From NCBI RefSeq assembly GCF_041154385.1, contig NZ_AP028929.1:1302001-1366000 (forward strand): a DNA stretch of 64,000 nt, given 5' to 3'. Position 1 is the first letter of the stretch. Each line of letters starts with the position of its first letter. Made by a program: the position numbers and the translations under genes. The notes below the pieces were generated by a model. The model did not search any database and was not told the DNA's origin. It saw nothing but the letters and a program-made list of their open reading frames with translations. Below are positions 49,289 through 60,557 of the stretch, piece by piece. This stretch comes from Streptococcus sp. SN-1. Its GTDB lineage: Bacteria; Bacillota; Bacilli; Lactobacillales; Streptococcaceae.

Positions 49289-50112
49289 CAGCCCCTCCTT
49301 TGACAGTTTGGACAAAAGTGAGTTCCTCGTCCACCTAGTTGGATTTTCTCAATGATGGTACCACAACGTGAACATTCTTGACCAGCCTTGTCATAGACTT
49401 GATGAAAATCCTGCATGGTTCCATCTTCCCCAAAGGCATTGGTATAGGTCCGAATGGTGGAACCACCTTTTTCAACAGCCTGGCCCAATACAGCAATGGT
49501 CTGGTCATGAATGGCTGACGCTTCAGCTGCAGTCAAAGTCTGGGAAGGTCTAGCTGGATGAACCTGAGCTCGCCATAGAACCTCATCCACATAGATATTG
49601 CCAAGGCCAGCTACCAAGGTCTGGTCTAGGAGGTGGGATTTGATAGGCTTTTTGGACTTAGCTAGGGCAGCTTGAAAGACCTGCACATCAAAGTCTTGTT
49701 CGCTTGGTTCAGGACCTAATTTTTTAGAAATAAAGTAGGCGTCTAAAAGGTCAGGAGTCAAGAGTTCCATAGTACCAAACTTGCGTACATCCTCATAAAC
49801 AAGCGTGCCCCCATCTTCAAACTGGAAGAAAACATGGGCATGCTTGCGTTCAGGAACCTGGTCCGGATAATAAAAATACTTGCCCTCCATACGCAAATGG
49901 GAAATCAAGACCTTGTCTGTCAAGTAAAAAAGCAAGTATTTTCCACGCCGTCCCATTGACTCAACAACTTGACCAGGCACTTCCTTTTGAAATTAGTCCA
50001 AATCCGTTTTAATCATCTTGGGATAGCGAATTTCTATACTCGAAATCTTCTTTCCCAAAATCAATTTTTCTAAGCCACGACGAACCGTTTCAACCTCTGG
50101 TAATTCAGGCAT
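49288..50112 (-). pseudogene. mutM: Formamidopyrimidine-DNA glycosylase mutM, broken by an early in-frame stop
   Basis: From the ATG at 50112 (AGGAGG site) the frame spans 274 codons, the normal MutM length, but codon 40 (49993-49995) is TAA. The sequence [18 protein letters not shown] starts correctly, runs to KMIKTDLD, stops, then continues FQKEVPGQVVESMGRRGKY and on to the zinc finger CSRCGTIIEKI ... HFCPNC. The expected residue is glutamate, GAA to TAA. Any restart after the stop would lack the N-terminal Pro-Glu catalytic pair, so 8-oxoguanine excision should be lost. Confidence 0.92.
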
Positions 50113-50160
50113 AAGTCCTCCTTCTGTAAAAACAAGAAGCAGGCATGAGCCCACCTCTAC

Positions 50161-51060
50161 TTAATATTCTTTTTCATTATAGCCAAAGTCAGCCAAATCT
50201 AGTTTTTTATCGCGCCAGTTTTTCTTGACCTTGACCCATGTTTCTAGGAAAACCTTGTCTCCTAGCATGAGTTCAATATCACGACGGGCCATACTACCAA
50301 TTTTCTTAAGCATAGCGCCACCTTTACCGATGATGATCCCTTTCTGACTATCGCGCTCGACCATGATGGTTGCACGGATGTGGACCTTGTCTGTCTCTTC
50401 ATCTCGTTTCATAGAATCAACCACTACAGCAACTGAGTGAGGAATCTCTTCACGAGTTAGGTGCAAGACTTTCTCGCGAACCATTTCTGAAACCAAGAAA
50501 CGTTCTGGATGGTCTGTGATTTGATCAGACGGGAAATATTGGAAACCTTCGTCCAGATTTTCACTCAAAATATCAACTAGACGAGACACGTTATTGCCCT
50601 GAAGGGCTGAGATAGGAACAATTTCCTTGAAGTCCATTTGATTACGGAAATCATCAATCTGAGACAAAAGCTGGTCTGGGTGAACCTTATCAATCTTGTT
50701 CACCACTAGAATAACAGGAACCTTGGCTGCCTTGAGACGCTCGATAATCATGTCGTCTCCCTTACCACGTGCTTCATCAGCGGGCACCATAAAAAGAACA
50801 GTATCCACTTCACGAAGGGTACTATAGGCAGATTCGACCATGAAATCTCCTAGAGCTGTTTTAGGCTTGTGAATCCCTGGCGTGTCGATAAAGACGATTT
50901 GCTCCTTATCGGTCGTGTAAATTCCCATGATTTTGTTGCGCGTTGTCTGCGCCTTGTCACTCATAATTGCAATCTTTTGCCCCATAACGTGATTTAAAAA
51001 GGTTGACTTCCCAACATTGGGACGTCCTAAAATGGCTACAAAGCCTGATTTAAAAGTCAT
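50161..51060 (-). CDS. era: GTPase Era
   Basis: 299 residues. The G domain has [31 protein letters not shown] and VVNKIDKV. The C-terminal KH domain contains [19 protein letters not shown]. Era binds the 3' end of 16S rRNA and is needed for 30S maturation. It lies in the ybeY-dgkA-era-mutM-coaE row conserved in streptococci, 16 bp behind dgkA. Confidence 0.98.
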   Translation of the reverse strand: MTFKSGFVAILGRPNVGKSTFLNHVMGQKIAIMSDKAQTTRNKIMGIYTTDKEQIVFIDTPGIHKPKTALGDFMVESAYSTLREVDTVLFMVPADEARGKGDDMIIERLKAAKVPVILVVNKIDKVHPDQLLSQIDDFRNQMDFKEIVPISALQGNNVSRLVDILSENLDEGFQYFPSDQITDHPERFLVSEMVREKVLHLTREEIPHSVAVVVDSMKRDEETDKVHIRATIMVERDSQKGIIIGKGGAMLKKIGSMARRDIELMLGDKVFLETWVKVKKNWRDKKLDLADFGYNEKEY

Positions 51061-51076
51061 AATTTCCTCTTACTGT

Positions 51077-51472
51077 TTAAAATAATAAATCCCAGATTCG
51101 TGGGAGAAAAATCAATGCGCCTGTTAAGGCTGCGAAAAGAGAGACCACTAATACCGCGCCAGCCGCCATATCCTTGGCATTTTTAGCCAGCATGGAAAAG
51201 TGATAGTGACTGGCTAAATCCACCACATTTTCGATAGCAGAATTGATAATTTCAAAGGCTACTACCAAGAAAATACTCAATAGGAGAAAGAGCCATTCGA
51301 TTCGTGACACCTGAAAAACAAAACCTGCGAAGATGACCACTAGAGCCGTCACTGCATGTTTTCGCATATTACGTTCTTCCTTGATAGCAGTAAATATCCC
51401 TGTGAGAGCAAATTCTAAACTGGATATCAGGTCACGATTTTTCCATTTTCGTTTATTGTCTTGTGAGTCCAT
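51077..51472 (-). CDS. dgkA: DgkA-type membrane kinase (undecaprenol/diacylglycerol kinase)
   Basis: 131 residues, three membrane helices with the family signature [14 protein letters not shown] (catalytic Glu region, about residues 75-90). In Gram-positive bacteria this family phosphorylates undecaprenol rather than diacylglycerol, supplying the lipid carrier for wall synthesis. It overlaps the ybeY 3' end by 20 bp. Confidence 0.93.
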   Translation of the reverse strand: MDSQDNKRKWKNRDLISSLEFALTGIFTAIKEERNMRKHAVTALVVIFAGFVFQVSRIEWLFLLLSIFLVVAFEIINSAIENVVDLASHYHFSMLAKNAKDMAAGAVLVVSLFAALTGALIFLPRIWDLLF

Positions 51473-51950
51473 AGGCTGTCAAAATTTCTTCTTGTAAACC
51501 GAACATCTCCGCTTCTTCTTCCGGAGTGTAGTGATCATAGCCGTTAATATGTAAAAAGCCGTGCACTGCCAAGAAGCCCATCTCACGCTCAAAGCTGTGG
51601 CCATATTCCTCGGCCTGCTCATGAGCCTTATCGATAGAGATGAAGAGTTCCCCAATATAGGCATCAAACTCAGACATCATCTCTGTCAATTCTGGATTTT
51701 CAAGTAAATCCTCTTCGTCAAAGGCAATTTCCAACTCTGGTTTATATTCAAGGCTGATAACATCTGTCGGACGGTCCGTGTCACGGTACTCCAGATTGAG
51801 TTCATGACTACGCTCATTGGTCACAAAGGTGACTGCCATCTCCTTGTCTTCTTTGCCTAATTTTTGGGCTGCAAATTCCAAAATTTCTTGGGTTTGTTGC
51901 AACATTTCTTTTGAAACTTGACCAGTTTCATCTACCATTTCAATATACAT
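51453..51950 (-). CDS. ybeY: Endoribonuclease YbeY
   Basis: 165 residues. The zinc site H-x3-H-x5-H is clear in [18 protein letters not shown] near the C-terminus, and [11 protein letters not shown] is the other conserved block. YbeY takes part in 16S rRNA maturation and 70S quality control, matching its neighbours era and smpB/rnr in theme. An extended -10 promoter (minus-strand TATAAT at 51980-51985) lies upstream, divergent from rqcH. Confidence 0.95.
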   Translation of the reverse strand: MYIEMVDETGQVSKEMLQQTQEILEFAAQKLGKEDKEMAVTFVTNERSHELNLEYRDTDRPTDVISLEYKPELEIAFDEEDLLENPELTEMMSEFDAYIGELFISIDKAHEQAEEYGHSFEREMGFLAVHGFLHINGYDHYTPEEEAEMFGLQEEILTAYGLTRQ

Positions 51951-51979
51951 GTGCTTCTCGTTTCTCTTTACTTGGCTTT

Positions 51980-51988
51980 ATTATACCA
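51980..51988 (-). promoter_or_regulatory. Extended -10 promoter of the ybeY-dgkA-era operon
   Basis: Minus strand TGGTATAAT, about 30 bp before the ybeY ATG. Confidence 0.6.
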
Positions 51989-52014
51989 CATTTCCATGAT
52001 TTTATTCTACCTTT

Positions 52015-52023
52015 TTGATATAA
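52015..52023 (+). promoter_or_regulatory. Extended -10 promoter of rqcH/pavA
   Basis: TGATATAAT, about 31 bp before the ATG at 52055. Confidence 0.6.
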
Positions 52024-52054
52024 TACTATGGAATACAATCACAAGGAGAGAACG

Positions 52055-53710
52055 ATGTCATTTGACGGATTTTTTTTACACCACATGGTTGAGGAATTGC
52101 GAAGAGAGTTAGTGAACGGTCGCATTCAGAAAATCAATCAACCTTTTGAACAAGAGTTGGTCTTGCAAATCCGTAGCAATCGCCAAAGCCATCGCCTGCT
52201 CCTCTCTGCCCATCCTGTTTTTGGACGCATTCAGCTGACCCAGACGACTTTTGAAAATCCAGCCCAACCTTCTACCTTTATCATGGTTTTGAGAAAGTAT
52301 TTGCAGGGTGCCCTGATTGAGTCGATTGAGCAAGTGGAAAATGACCGAATTGTGGAAATTACAGTTTCCAATAAAAACGAGATTGGAGACCATATCCAGG
52401 CTACCTTGATTATCGAAATCATGGGTAAACACAGTAACATTCTACTGGTTGATAAAAGTAGTCATAAAATTCTCGAAGTTATTAAACACGTCGGCTTTTC
52501 ACAAAATAGTTACCGCACCTTGCTTCCTGGATCGACCTATATCGCTCCGCCAAGTACGGAATCTCTCAATCCTTTCACCATCAAGGATGAAAAGCTCTTT
52601 GAAATCCTACAAACACAGGAAACGACAGCTAAAAATCTTCAAAACCTCTTTCAAGGTCTGGGACGCGATACGGCAAATGAATTGGAAAGCATTCTGATTA
52701 CTGATAAACTATCTACTTTCCGAAATTTTTTCAATCAAGAAACCAAACCATGCTTGACTGAGACTTCCTTCAGTCCAGTTCCTTTTGCAAATCAGATGGG
52801 AGAGCCTTTTGCCAGTCTTTCTGATTTATTGGACACCTACTATAAGGATAAGGCTGAACGCGACCGCGTCAAACAGCAAGCCAGTGAACTCATTCGTCGT
52901 GTTGAAAATGAACTTCAAAAAAATCGACATAAGCTAAAAAAACAAGAAAAAGAGTTACTAGCGACAGACAATGCTGAAGAATTTCGCCAAAAAGGAGAAT
53001 TGCTGACAACCTTCCTCCACCAAGTGCCTAACGACCAAGACCAGGTTATCCTAGACAATTACTACACTAATCAACCTATCACCATTGCGCTTGATAAGGC
53101 CCTGACTCCCAACCAGAATGCCCAACGCTATTTTAAACGTTACCAGAAACTCAAAGAAGCTGTCAAATACTTGACTGATCTGATTGAAGAAACAAAGGCA
53201 ACCATTCTCTATCTGGAAAGTGTCGAAACTGTCCTCAACCAAGCTGGACTGGAAGAAATCGCTGAAATTCGTGAAGAATTGATTCAAACTGGCTTTATCC
53301 GTAGAAGACAGCGAGAAAAAATCCAGAAACGAAAAAAACCAGAACAGTATCTGGCGAGCGATGGCAAAACCATCATCTATGTTGGCCGCAATAACCTGCA
53401 AAATGAGGAACTAACCTTTAAAATGGCCCGCAAGGAGGAACTTTGGTTCCATGCCAAAGACATTCCTGGAAGCCATGTTGTCATCTCAGGCAATCTTGAC
53501 CCATCTGATGAAGTCAAGACAGACGCAGCAGAGCTGGCCGCCTATTTCTCTCAAGGTCGCCTGTCAAATCTGGTTCAGGTAGATATGATTGAAGTCAAAA
53601 AACTCAATAAACCAACCGGTGGAAAACCTGGCTTTGTCACTTACACAGGACAAAAGACCCTCCGTGTCACACCAGATCCAGAAAAAATTGCATCCATGAA
53701 AAAATCCTGA
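52055..53710 (+). CDS. rqcH: RqcH / fibronectin-binding protein PavA (NEMF family)
   Basis: 551 residues from the ATG at 52055, which has an AAGGAGAG site; the frame extends to 52028 without one. Domains: NFACT-N (MSFDGFFLHHMVEELRRELV onward), a long coiled coil (about 270-420, e.g. ELQKNRHKLKKQEKELL), and NFACT-R with GRNNLQNEELTFKMARKEEL and WFHAKDIPGSHVVI. In Bacillus RqcH adds alanine tails to stalled nascent chains on 50S subunits. The pneumococcal homologue PavA was described as a surface fibronectin-binding adhesin, though it has no signal peptide. Confidence 0.95.
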   Translation: MSFDGFFLHHMVEELRRELVNGRIQKINQPFEQELVLQIRSNRQSHRLLLSAHPVFGRIQLTQTTFENPAQPSTFIMVLRKYLQGALIESIEQVENDRIVEITVSNKNEIGDHIQATLIIEIMGKHSNILLVDKSSHKILEVIKHVGFSQNSYRTLLPGSTYIAPPSTESLNPFTIKDEKLFEILQTQETTAKNLQNLFQGLGRDTANELESILITDKLSTFRNFFNQETKPCLTETSFSPVPFANQMGEPFASLSDLLDTYYKDKAERDRVKQQASELIRRVENELQKNRHKLKKQEKELLATDNAEEFRQKGELLTTFLHQVPNDQDQVILDNYYTNQPITIALDKALTPNQNAQRYFKRYQKLKEAVKYLTDLIEETKATILYLESVETVLNQAGLEEIAEIREELIQTGFIRRRQREKIQKRKKPEQYLASDGKTIIYVGRNNLQNEELTFKMARKEELWFHAKDIPGSHVVISGNLDPSDEVKTDAAELAAYFSQGRLSNLVQVDMIEVKKLNKPTGGKPGFVTYTGQKTLRVTPDPEKIASMKKS

Positions 53711-53735
53711 TTTTACTTGAAATCAGGATTTTTAA
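53701..53735. terminator. Bidirectional terminator between rqcH and pyrD
   Basis: Stem AAATCCTGATTT / AAATCAGGATTT with T-runs on both strands. It serves the two convergent genes. Confidence 0.9.
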
Positions 53736-53785
53736 CTTGTTTACTTACTAATCATTAAAAAAATCAAGAACAGATTGATTGCAGT

Positions 53786-55535
<1,750 letters not shown>

Positions 55536-55559
55536 GACTTTTCCTCCTTAAATTTTAAG

Positions 55560-55700
55560 GGGACCAGACAAAGAAAAGACCTTGCTAGTGCAAGGCCTCA
55601 GTTAAAATCGTACAACACAAGAGAGCACACTCAAAAAGTCCCCTCTAGAAAATTGTACTATTCTTTTATCTGACACCTTGTGAGTCTCTCTGGACTCCCC
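55560..55700 (-). promoter_or_regulatory. PyrR-binding transcription attenuator upstream of pyrKD
   Basis: The minus-strand leader contains AGTCCAGAGAGACTCACAAG (55677-55696), matching the PyrR anti-antiterminator loop consensus. It is followed by a terminator, GGCCTTGC / GCAAGGTC with TTTTCTTTG (55573-55600). UMP-bound PyrR would favour termination. Confidence 0.85.
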
Positions 55701-55720
55701 TTAAAGGTTAAATTTTTACT

Positions 55721-55749
55721 AGTATACTCTTTCAACCAAAAAAAGTCAA
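55721..55749 (-). promoter_or_regulatory. Promoter of the pyrKD transcript
   Basis: Minus strand: -35 TTGACT (55744-55749), 17-bp spacer, -10 TATACT (55721-55726). Confidence 0.8.
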
Positions 55750-55783
55750 GTAGAAAACGAACATTCCACTTGACTTCACGAAA

Positions 55784-56164
55784 TTATTTTTCACGAATGA
55801 CTTCGACCTTGTATCCATCAGGGTCTTTGACAAAGTAATAGTTTGGTACAGTTCCTGGTAGACCACTTGGCTCAGTCACTTCATAACCTTTTGCACTGTG
55901 CTCTTGATGAAGAGCTTCAAGATCAGGTGTACTGAGGGCGATATGGGCAAACCCATCTCCAACCACATAAGGACCGTGATCGTAGTTATAAGTCAACTCC
56001 AACTCATAGTCGTCACCTTCAAGTCCTAGGTAGACAATCGTGAAGGCATGATCTGGAAAATCTCTGCGACGCAATTCTTTAAAACCAAAAGCATCTTGAT
56101 AAAATGCGATTGATTTTTCAAGATTTTCTACTCGCAAGCAAGTGTGTAGCATTTTTGAAGCCAT
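55784..56164 (-). CDS. gloA: Lactoylglutathione lyase-like glyoxalase
   Basis: 126 residues, VOC fold, full length for bacterial GloA. Likely metal ligands are His in MLHTCLRVENL, Glu in YELELTYNYD, His in GFAHIALST and Glu in YKVEVIREK. It detoxifies methylglyoxal as the thiol hemiacetal. An AAGGAG site precedes the ATG. It stands alone between the rplT terminator and the pyr promoter. Confidence 0.92.
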   Translation of the reverse strand: MASKMLHTCLRVENLEKSIAFYQDAFGFKELRRRDFPDHAFTIVYLGLEGDDYELELTYNYDHGPYVVGDGFAHIALSTPDLEALHQEHSAKGYEVTEPSGLPGTVPNYYFVKDPDGYKVEVIREK

Positions 56165-56183
56165 ATTTTTCTCCTTTATTTCT

Positions 56184-56213
56184 AAAAAGACTGGGACAAT
56201 CCTGTTCCAGTCT
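56184..56213 (-). terminator. Intrinsic terminator after rplT
   Basis: Minus strand stem AGACTGG / CCAGTCT followed by TTTTTAG. It ends the infC-rpmI-rplT operon. Confidence 0.85.
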
Positions 56214-56222
56214 CATCAGTTA

Positions 56223-56582
56223 TTATTTACCAAGTTTTGCTTTAGCTGCATCTGCAAGAGCTGTGAAAGCTGCTGCATCGTTAACAGCCAAGTCAGCAAG
56301 CATTTTACGGTTAACTTCGATCTCAGCCAATTTCAAACCATGCATCAATTGTGAGTATGAAAGTCCGTTCATACGAGCTGCCGCGTTGATACGAGTGATC
56401 CACAATTTGCGGAAGTCACGTTTTTTCTGACGACGGTCACGGTATGCATAGTAGTAAGAGTTCATTACTTGTTCTTTTGCAGTACGGAACAAGATGTGTT
56501 TAGCTCCATAGTAACCTTTTGCTAATTTAAGAATACGTTTACGACGTTTGCGTGATACAACGCCACCTTTAACACGTGCCAT
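56223..56582 (-). CDS. rplT: 50S ribosomal protein L20
   Basis: 119 residues: [20 protein letters not shown] and the basic [20 protein letters not shown], then [13 protein letters not shown]20 binds 23S rRNA early in assembly and, in related bacteria, represses its own operon. It is the last gene of the infC-rpmI-rplT operon. Confidence 0.98.
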   Translation of the reverse strand: MARVKGGVVSRKRRKRILKLAKGYYGAKHILFRTAKEQVMNSYYYAYRDRRQKKRDFRKLWITRINAAARMNGLSYSQLMHGLKLAEIEVNRKMLADLAVNDAAAFTALADAAKAKLGK

Positions 56583-56633
56583 GTTTTATTTCCTCCAAAT
56601 ATTTCCTAGAATTGTTTACTTACAGTCAAGCTA

Positions 56634-56834
56634 TTATTTCAAGCGAGTAAGCATTGCTTTGATACGTTTGTAATCTCCTGAATGAACCATAGATGCTTTA
56701 CGAAGATGACGACGTTGTTTCTTAGTTTTTCCGTGGAAACGGTGAGAAGTGTAAGCACGGAAACGTTTAAGTCCACCAGAACCTGTACGTTTGAAACGTT
56801 TAGCTGATGCGCGGTGTGTTTTTTGTTTTGGCAT
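56634..56834 (-). CDS. rpmI: 50S ribosomal protein L35
   Basis: 66 residues, almost entirely basic: [20 protein letters not shown] then [18 protein letters not shown]. It is the usual partner of infC and rplT, 51 bp before rplT and 32 bp after infC. An AAGGAG site precedes the ATG. Confidence 0.98.
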   Translation of the reverse strand: MPKQKTHRASAKRFKRTGSGGLKRFRAYTSHRFHGKTKKQRRHLRKASMVHSGDYKRIKAMLTRLK

Positions 56835-56866
56835 GATTTTTTCTCCTTTATTTAACTTTCTGACAA

Positions 56867-57388
56867 TTATTTTTTGTCAGTCGCTGGCGCCAATTGCATG
56901 AACATTTGACGTCCATCCATTTTAGCACGTTGTTCGATGATTGCAATATCTTGAGTTGCTTCAGCAAACTCGGCTAAAACTTTTGCACCAATCTCTTTAT
57001 GGGTAATCATACGACCCTTAAAGCGAATAGATACCTTAACTTTATTTCCTTTTTCAAGGAATTTGCGTGCATTGCGAAGTTTTGTATCAAAGTCACCCTT
57101 GTCAATAGTTGGACTTAGACGAACTTCTTTCACAGTAACAACACTTTGTTTTTTGCGTTGTTCTTTTTGCTTCTTCTGGTACTCAAATTTGAACTTACCA
57201 TAGTCCATAATTTTTGCAACAGGCGGTTTGGCTTGGGGTTGAATCAAGACTAGGTCAACATTAGCGTTATCAGCCAAAGCTTGCGCTTCACTGAGTGGCT
57301 TGATGCCTAGCTGTTCTCCTTCAAGACCAATCAAGCGAACTTCACGTACACGAATCTCATCATTGATGAATAAGTCTTGCTTTGCTAT
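56867..57388 (-). CDS. infC: Translation initiation factor IF-3, apparent ATA start
   Basis: 173 residues if it starts at ATA 57386-57388. The product begins with initiator Met, then [20 protein letters not shown]; the core includes [31 protein letters not shown], and the C-terminal domain [26 protein letters not shown] ends 6 bases before the ATA, ideal spacing. The in-frame GTG at 57397 overlaps that ribosome site, and longer starts have none. IF-3 rejects non-standard start codons, so a rare start allows autoregulation, as known for the AUU start of E. coli infC. Confidence 0.85.
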
Positions 57389-57581
57389 GGTTTTCACCTC
57401 TTTTGTTTTATTAGAGAAAAACAATAGCGGACTCGTAAATATACAAGCCCGCACGTTATGATAGCGTTTCTTAGAAACTTTTCATCCGTAGGGCCAGGCA
57501 ACTTAATGTCACAAGGCGAGAAGCTCTCACTTCTGCTTTTCTCAACTTTTATATGATACCAAGTTTTCTAGCCCTTGTCAA
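57389..57581 (-). promoter_or_regulatory. Promoter and long leader of infC-rpmI-rplT
   Basis: Minus strand -35 TTGACA (57576-57581), 17-bp spacer, -10 TATCAT (57553-57558). About 155 nt of leader follow, with local hairpins such as GAAGTGAGAGCTTC and GTTTCTAAGAAAC. An L20-type autoregulatory leader is possible by family analogy, but I could not fold a terminator/antiterminator pair. Confidence 0.65.
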
Positions 57582-57616
57582 GATAAAAAGTTATTTTTTT
57601 GAAAAGTTTCTGCTCA

Positions 57617-59857
57617 TTAACCAACCGTTTCGATTTTCCAACTTCTCCACCCTTTAAAGCGTATAGCTCCATACTGGTCAGTTCGATATACTTTGCTATT
57701 GATACCTTCCAGTCGGGTCAAGGTTTCCTGATGAGGGAGTTTCGTTCGATTATTCTTTCCAACTGAAATGAGAGTCATCTCTGGTTTGAGTTTTTCTAGA
57801 AAGGCTGAACTTGATGAATTTTTAGAACCATGTTGGCCAGCTTTCAACACATTCACCTCTAAGTCAGGATATTGCTTCAGCATGTCCTTCTCTCCTTTCT
57901 CCTCCAAATTTCCTGTGAAGAGAAAGTGCTTATCCAAGAGTTTCCCATACAGAACCAGTGAATCTTCATGACCTCCATCTCCAATTTTCCTTGGAGATAG
58001 GACTTCTAGCTGACTTCCAAAAATGGGTAAATTCTCACCTTCTGTCACACTGCGTACTTTGATTTGAGTCGCTTGTAGTTCTGCTACAAATTCCTTCTGT
58101 TTCAAACTGCCTTTGGACACTAAAATTTCGCCTACATGGAAAGCCTTGGTCACCTCCAACAAATCTCCAACATGCTCCTTATCTGTATTGGTCAAAATTA
58201 GCTGATCAATCTTGGCCACTCCTCTACTTTTGAGGTAGGGAATCAAGGTTCGCTGGGCATTGCTGGTCGTCGTCTTTTCTTGCCATTTTTCGATTTTCTT
58301 ATCAGATTCTGCCTTGCCACCTACATCTATGAGAATGGTCTTACCAGTTACATCCCGTAGGAAAATACTTTCGCCTTGCCCCACATCCAGCATAGTGATT
58401 TCATTTTCCAGTGGATACTTGGTTAGGAAAAAGAGACCTGTAATCAATAAGCTCAATACTGTTAGCCTTTTAATGTTTTTCCTCAAATCATAAATTAAAG
58501 CCAAGGAAATTAACAATAAAATTAAAAGCCATGCATTGGGTTGTCCAAAGACAAGCGGCCTACTTGCCACCTGCGAGACCAAGCGAATAATGCCCTCCAA
58601 CCATTCAAAGATAAAATTCAGCTGAATGACTGGATAGAGAAAGGAAAGGGCAAATAAGATAGACAAGAGCGGTAAGAAGACCAAGTCAAATAGAAAGGAA
58701 AAGACAAAGGTCAAAAGGATGGACCAAGGTTGAAATTCTGCAAAATAGAAGGATAGAATGGGCAAGATGCCCAAGGAGATGACTAGACTTTCTCTGGCAA
58801 CAGCCTTGAGTCCCTCCCCTTCTTTGCTGGTCATAGTCAAGATAAAAGCATAAGCGCAGGACAATACTCCTCCTGCAGTCAGGAAAAAGTTAGGCATGAT
58901 GATAAAGAGGACAAGCACCGTCAGGGAAAAATTGTCCAAGCCCTTAACACCATGTTGAGCCAGTAACTTTTGCAAGAGACTGCGAATGACCGAAGCTGAA
59001 AATCCTGTCAGCCCTGCATAGATAAGAGAAAAGGGATAGGTCAGCCATTTCAACTTTTCTTGGGTCAAGCCCAATCGCAAGAGTAGTTTCTTAAAGCCAT
59101 CCATGAAAAATCCTACCTGCATGCCCGACAAGGCAAATAGGTGGATAATTCCTAGACTAGAATAAAGCTCATTCATCTCCTCAAAGTCTGTATCCAGATG
59201 TCCTAATATAAGCCCCGTCATGTAATTGCGCATAGGATCTGGAAAATGCGCCTTAATCCAAACTACAGCCTTTCGACGTAAACTGGACAGGTTTTCACCT
59301 ATATCCCAACTGCCAACCTTTTGAAATGACTGGATTTTTTTGATATTGAGAGTCTGGTAAATTCCCTGAGTCTTCAGATAAGCTTGGTAGTCAAAGCCAC
59401 CAAAATTTCTCTGCCCTTCTGGCTCCGAAAGCTTTCCTTCTAGTCCTATCTCATGAAGGGCTGTTAAATCTTGAAAGGCTTCTTTCTCCTCCTCGGACTG
59501 GAGTTTATAATAGACTTGAAAAGTGCGCCCATCAGACTTGCCACGAAAGGATAGGCTGTCACCATTGACCTTAATAGTGTCAGGCAAAATCCGTAACCTT
59601 TCAACAGAATCCGCCAAATTTTGACTCGCTTGACTCTGTTGCCAATTTTGAAACAGAAACCAGAAGCCAAAGATTCCGCAAAGCACTAGAACTTTGCCTG
59701 CAGATTTCCAAGGAAATTGTACAAAGAGACAGACTAGCAAAAAAATAAAGCCCAACAAAGCAAGATAGGACGCTTAAAAAATGGCATAGTAAAGCCATAG
59801 TAACAGAAAACTCAGGTAAATGAGGGGAATAGGGATGTTTTTAATCCACTGTAACAT
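57617..59857 (-). pseudogene. comEC: DNA uptake channel gene comEC, broken by an in-frame stop at codon 28
   Basis: From the ATG at 59857 to the stop at 57617 the frame is 746 codons, the expected ComEC length, but codon 28 (59774-59776) is TAA: MLQWIKNIPIPLIYLSFLLL, WLYYAIF, stop, ASYLALLGFIF. The expected residue is serine, TCA to TAA. Downstream the ComEC core (HLFALSGMQVGFFMDGF) and the C-terminal beta-lactamase-like domain (TMLDVGQGESIF, TNTDKEHVGDLL) are intact. A restart at TTG codons near 59758 would lose the first membrane helix. It overlaps comEA by 17 bp. Confidence 0.92.
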
Positions 59858-60491
59858 AGTCTTTTAGCTTTTCTATGGTCTTGGCACCAATTCCAGAGAC
59901 TTTCTTGAGTTCATCAACCGACTTAAATTTCCCATTTGCCTCACGATGATCGATAATGTCCTGAGCTCGTTTTCCTCCCAGTCCCTTGACCTGCTTGAGT
60001 TCTTCCAGACTGGCCTTGTTGAGATTGACCTTTTTTTCCTTGCTCGTCGAAGAAGCTGTCCCCGAAGTAGTCTGTTGACTAGCTACTTCTTCTCCCTTAG
60101 TTGGAACGTAAACCAGAGCCTCATCACTGACTTTCTGAGCTAGATTGAGCGACTTGCTGTCTGCTTGCTCTGTCAAACCACCTGCTTTCTGAACGGCGTC
60201 ATTGACCCGACTCCCTACTGGCAAATCATAAATTCCTGGCGCTTTAACAGCACCCTTCACATCTACTGTGATTAGATCTTGTTCAAGGGGTTCTGCATTT
60301 TTTTCCTTCTTCACTTCCTTTTCGGACACCGAATCCTTGGAAATAGCTGCGACTTCTGCCTGTAAATTCGTTTCCTTTATAGGTGTTTGTGGAGCTGGCT
60401 TTAGCAGGAAAAATCCTCCGACAAGTAACCCCAGACCAGTACAGATGACAATGATTTTATACTCTTTGATTTTCTCGATAATTGCTTCCAT
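59841..60491 (-). CDS. comEA: Competence DNA receptor ComEA
   Basis: 216 residues. One membrane anchor (YKIIVICTGLGLLVGGFFLL, about residues 11-30), an extended linker, an SLBB-like domain (DVKGAVKAPGIYDLPVGSRV), and a C-terminal helix-hairpin-helix DNA-binding domain (VNLNKASLEELKQVKGLGGK, then VSGIGAKTIEKLKDYV). It binds incoming double-stranded DNA at the cell surface. The ATG at 60491 has an AGAGGAG site and a com-box 20 bp upstream. It is intact, while comEC behind it is not. Confidence 0.95.
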   Translation of the reverse strand: MEAIIEKIKEYKIIVICTGLGLLVGGFFLLKPAPQTPIKETNLQAEVAAISKDSVSEKEVKKEKNAEPLEQDLITVDVKGAVKAPGIYDLPVGSRVNDAVQKAGGLTEQADSKSLNLAQKVSDEALVYVPTKGEEVASQQTTSGTASSTSKEKKVNLNKASLEELKQVKGLGGKRAQDIIDHREANGKFKSVDELKKVSGIGAKTIEKLKDYVTVD

Positions 60492-60510
60492 ATTTTCTCC
60501 TCTCTTAGAT

Positions 60511-60518
60511 TATTCGTA
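60511..60518 (-). promoter_or_regulatory. Com-box (SigX/ComX promoter) of comEA-comEC
   Basis: Minus strand TACGAATA with a T-rich upstream stretch, 20 bp before the comEA ATG. Confidence 0.88.
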
Positions 60519-60557
60519 AGAGGAAGAAAAAACAGTCGAAAATTTCTTTTCAACTGC

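Noticed and set aside
57398..57454. Upstream extension of infC to 57454
   Set aside because: It runs through the untranslated leader, has no ribosome site, and adds residues not seen in IF-3.
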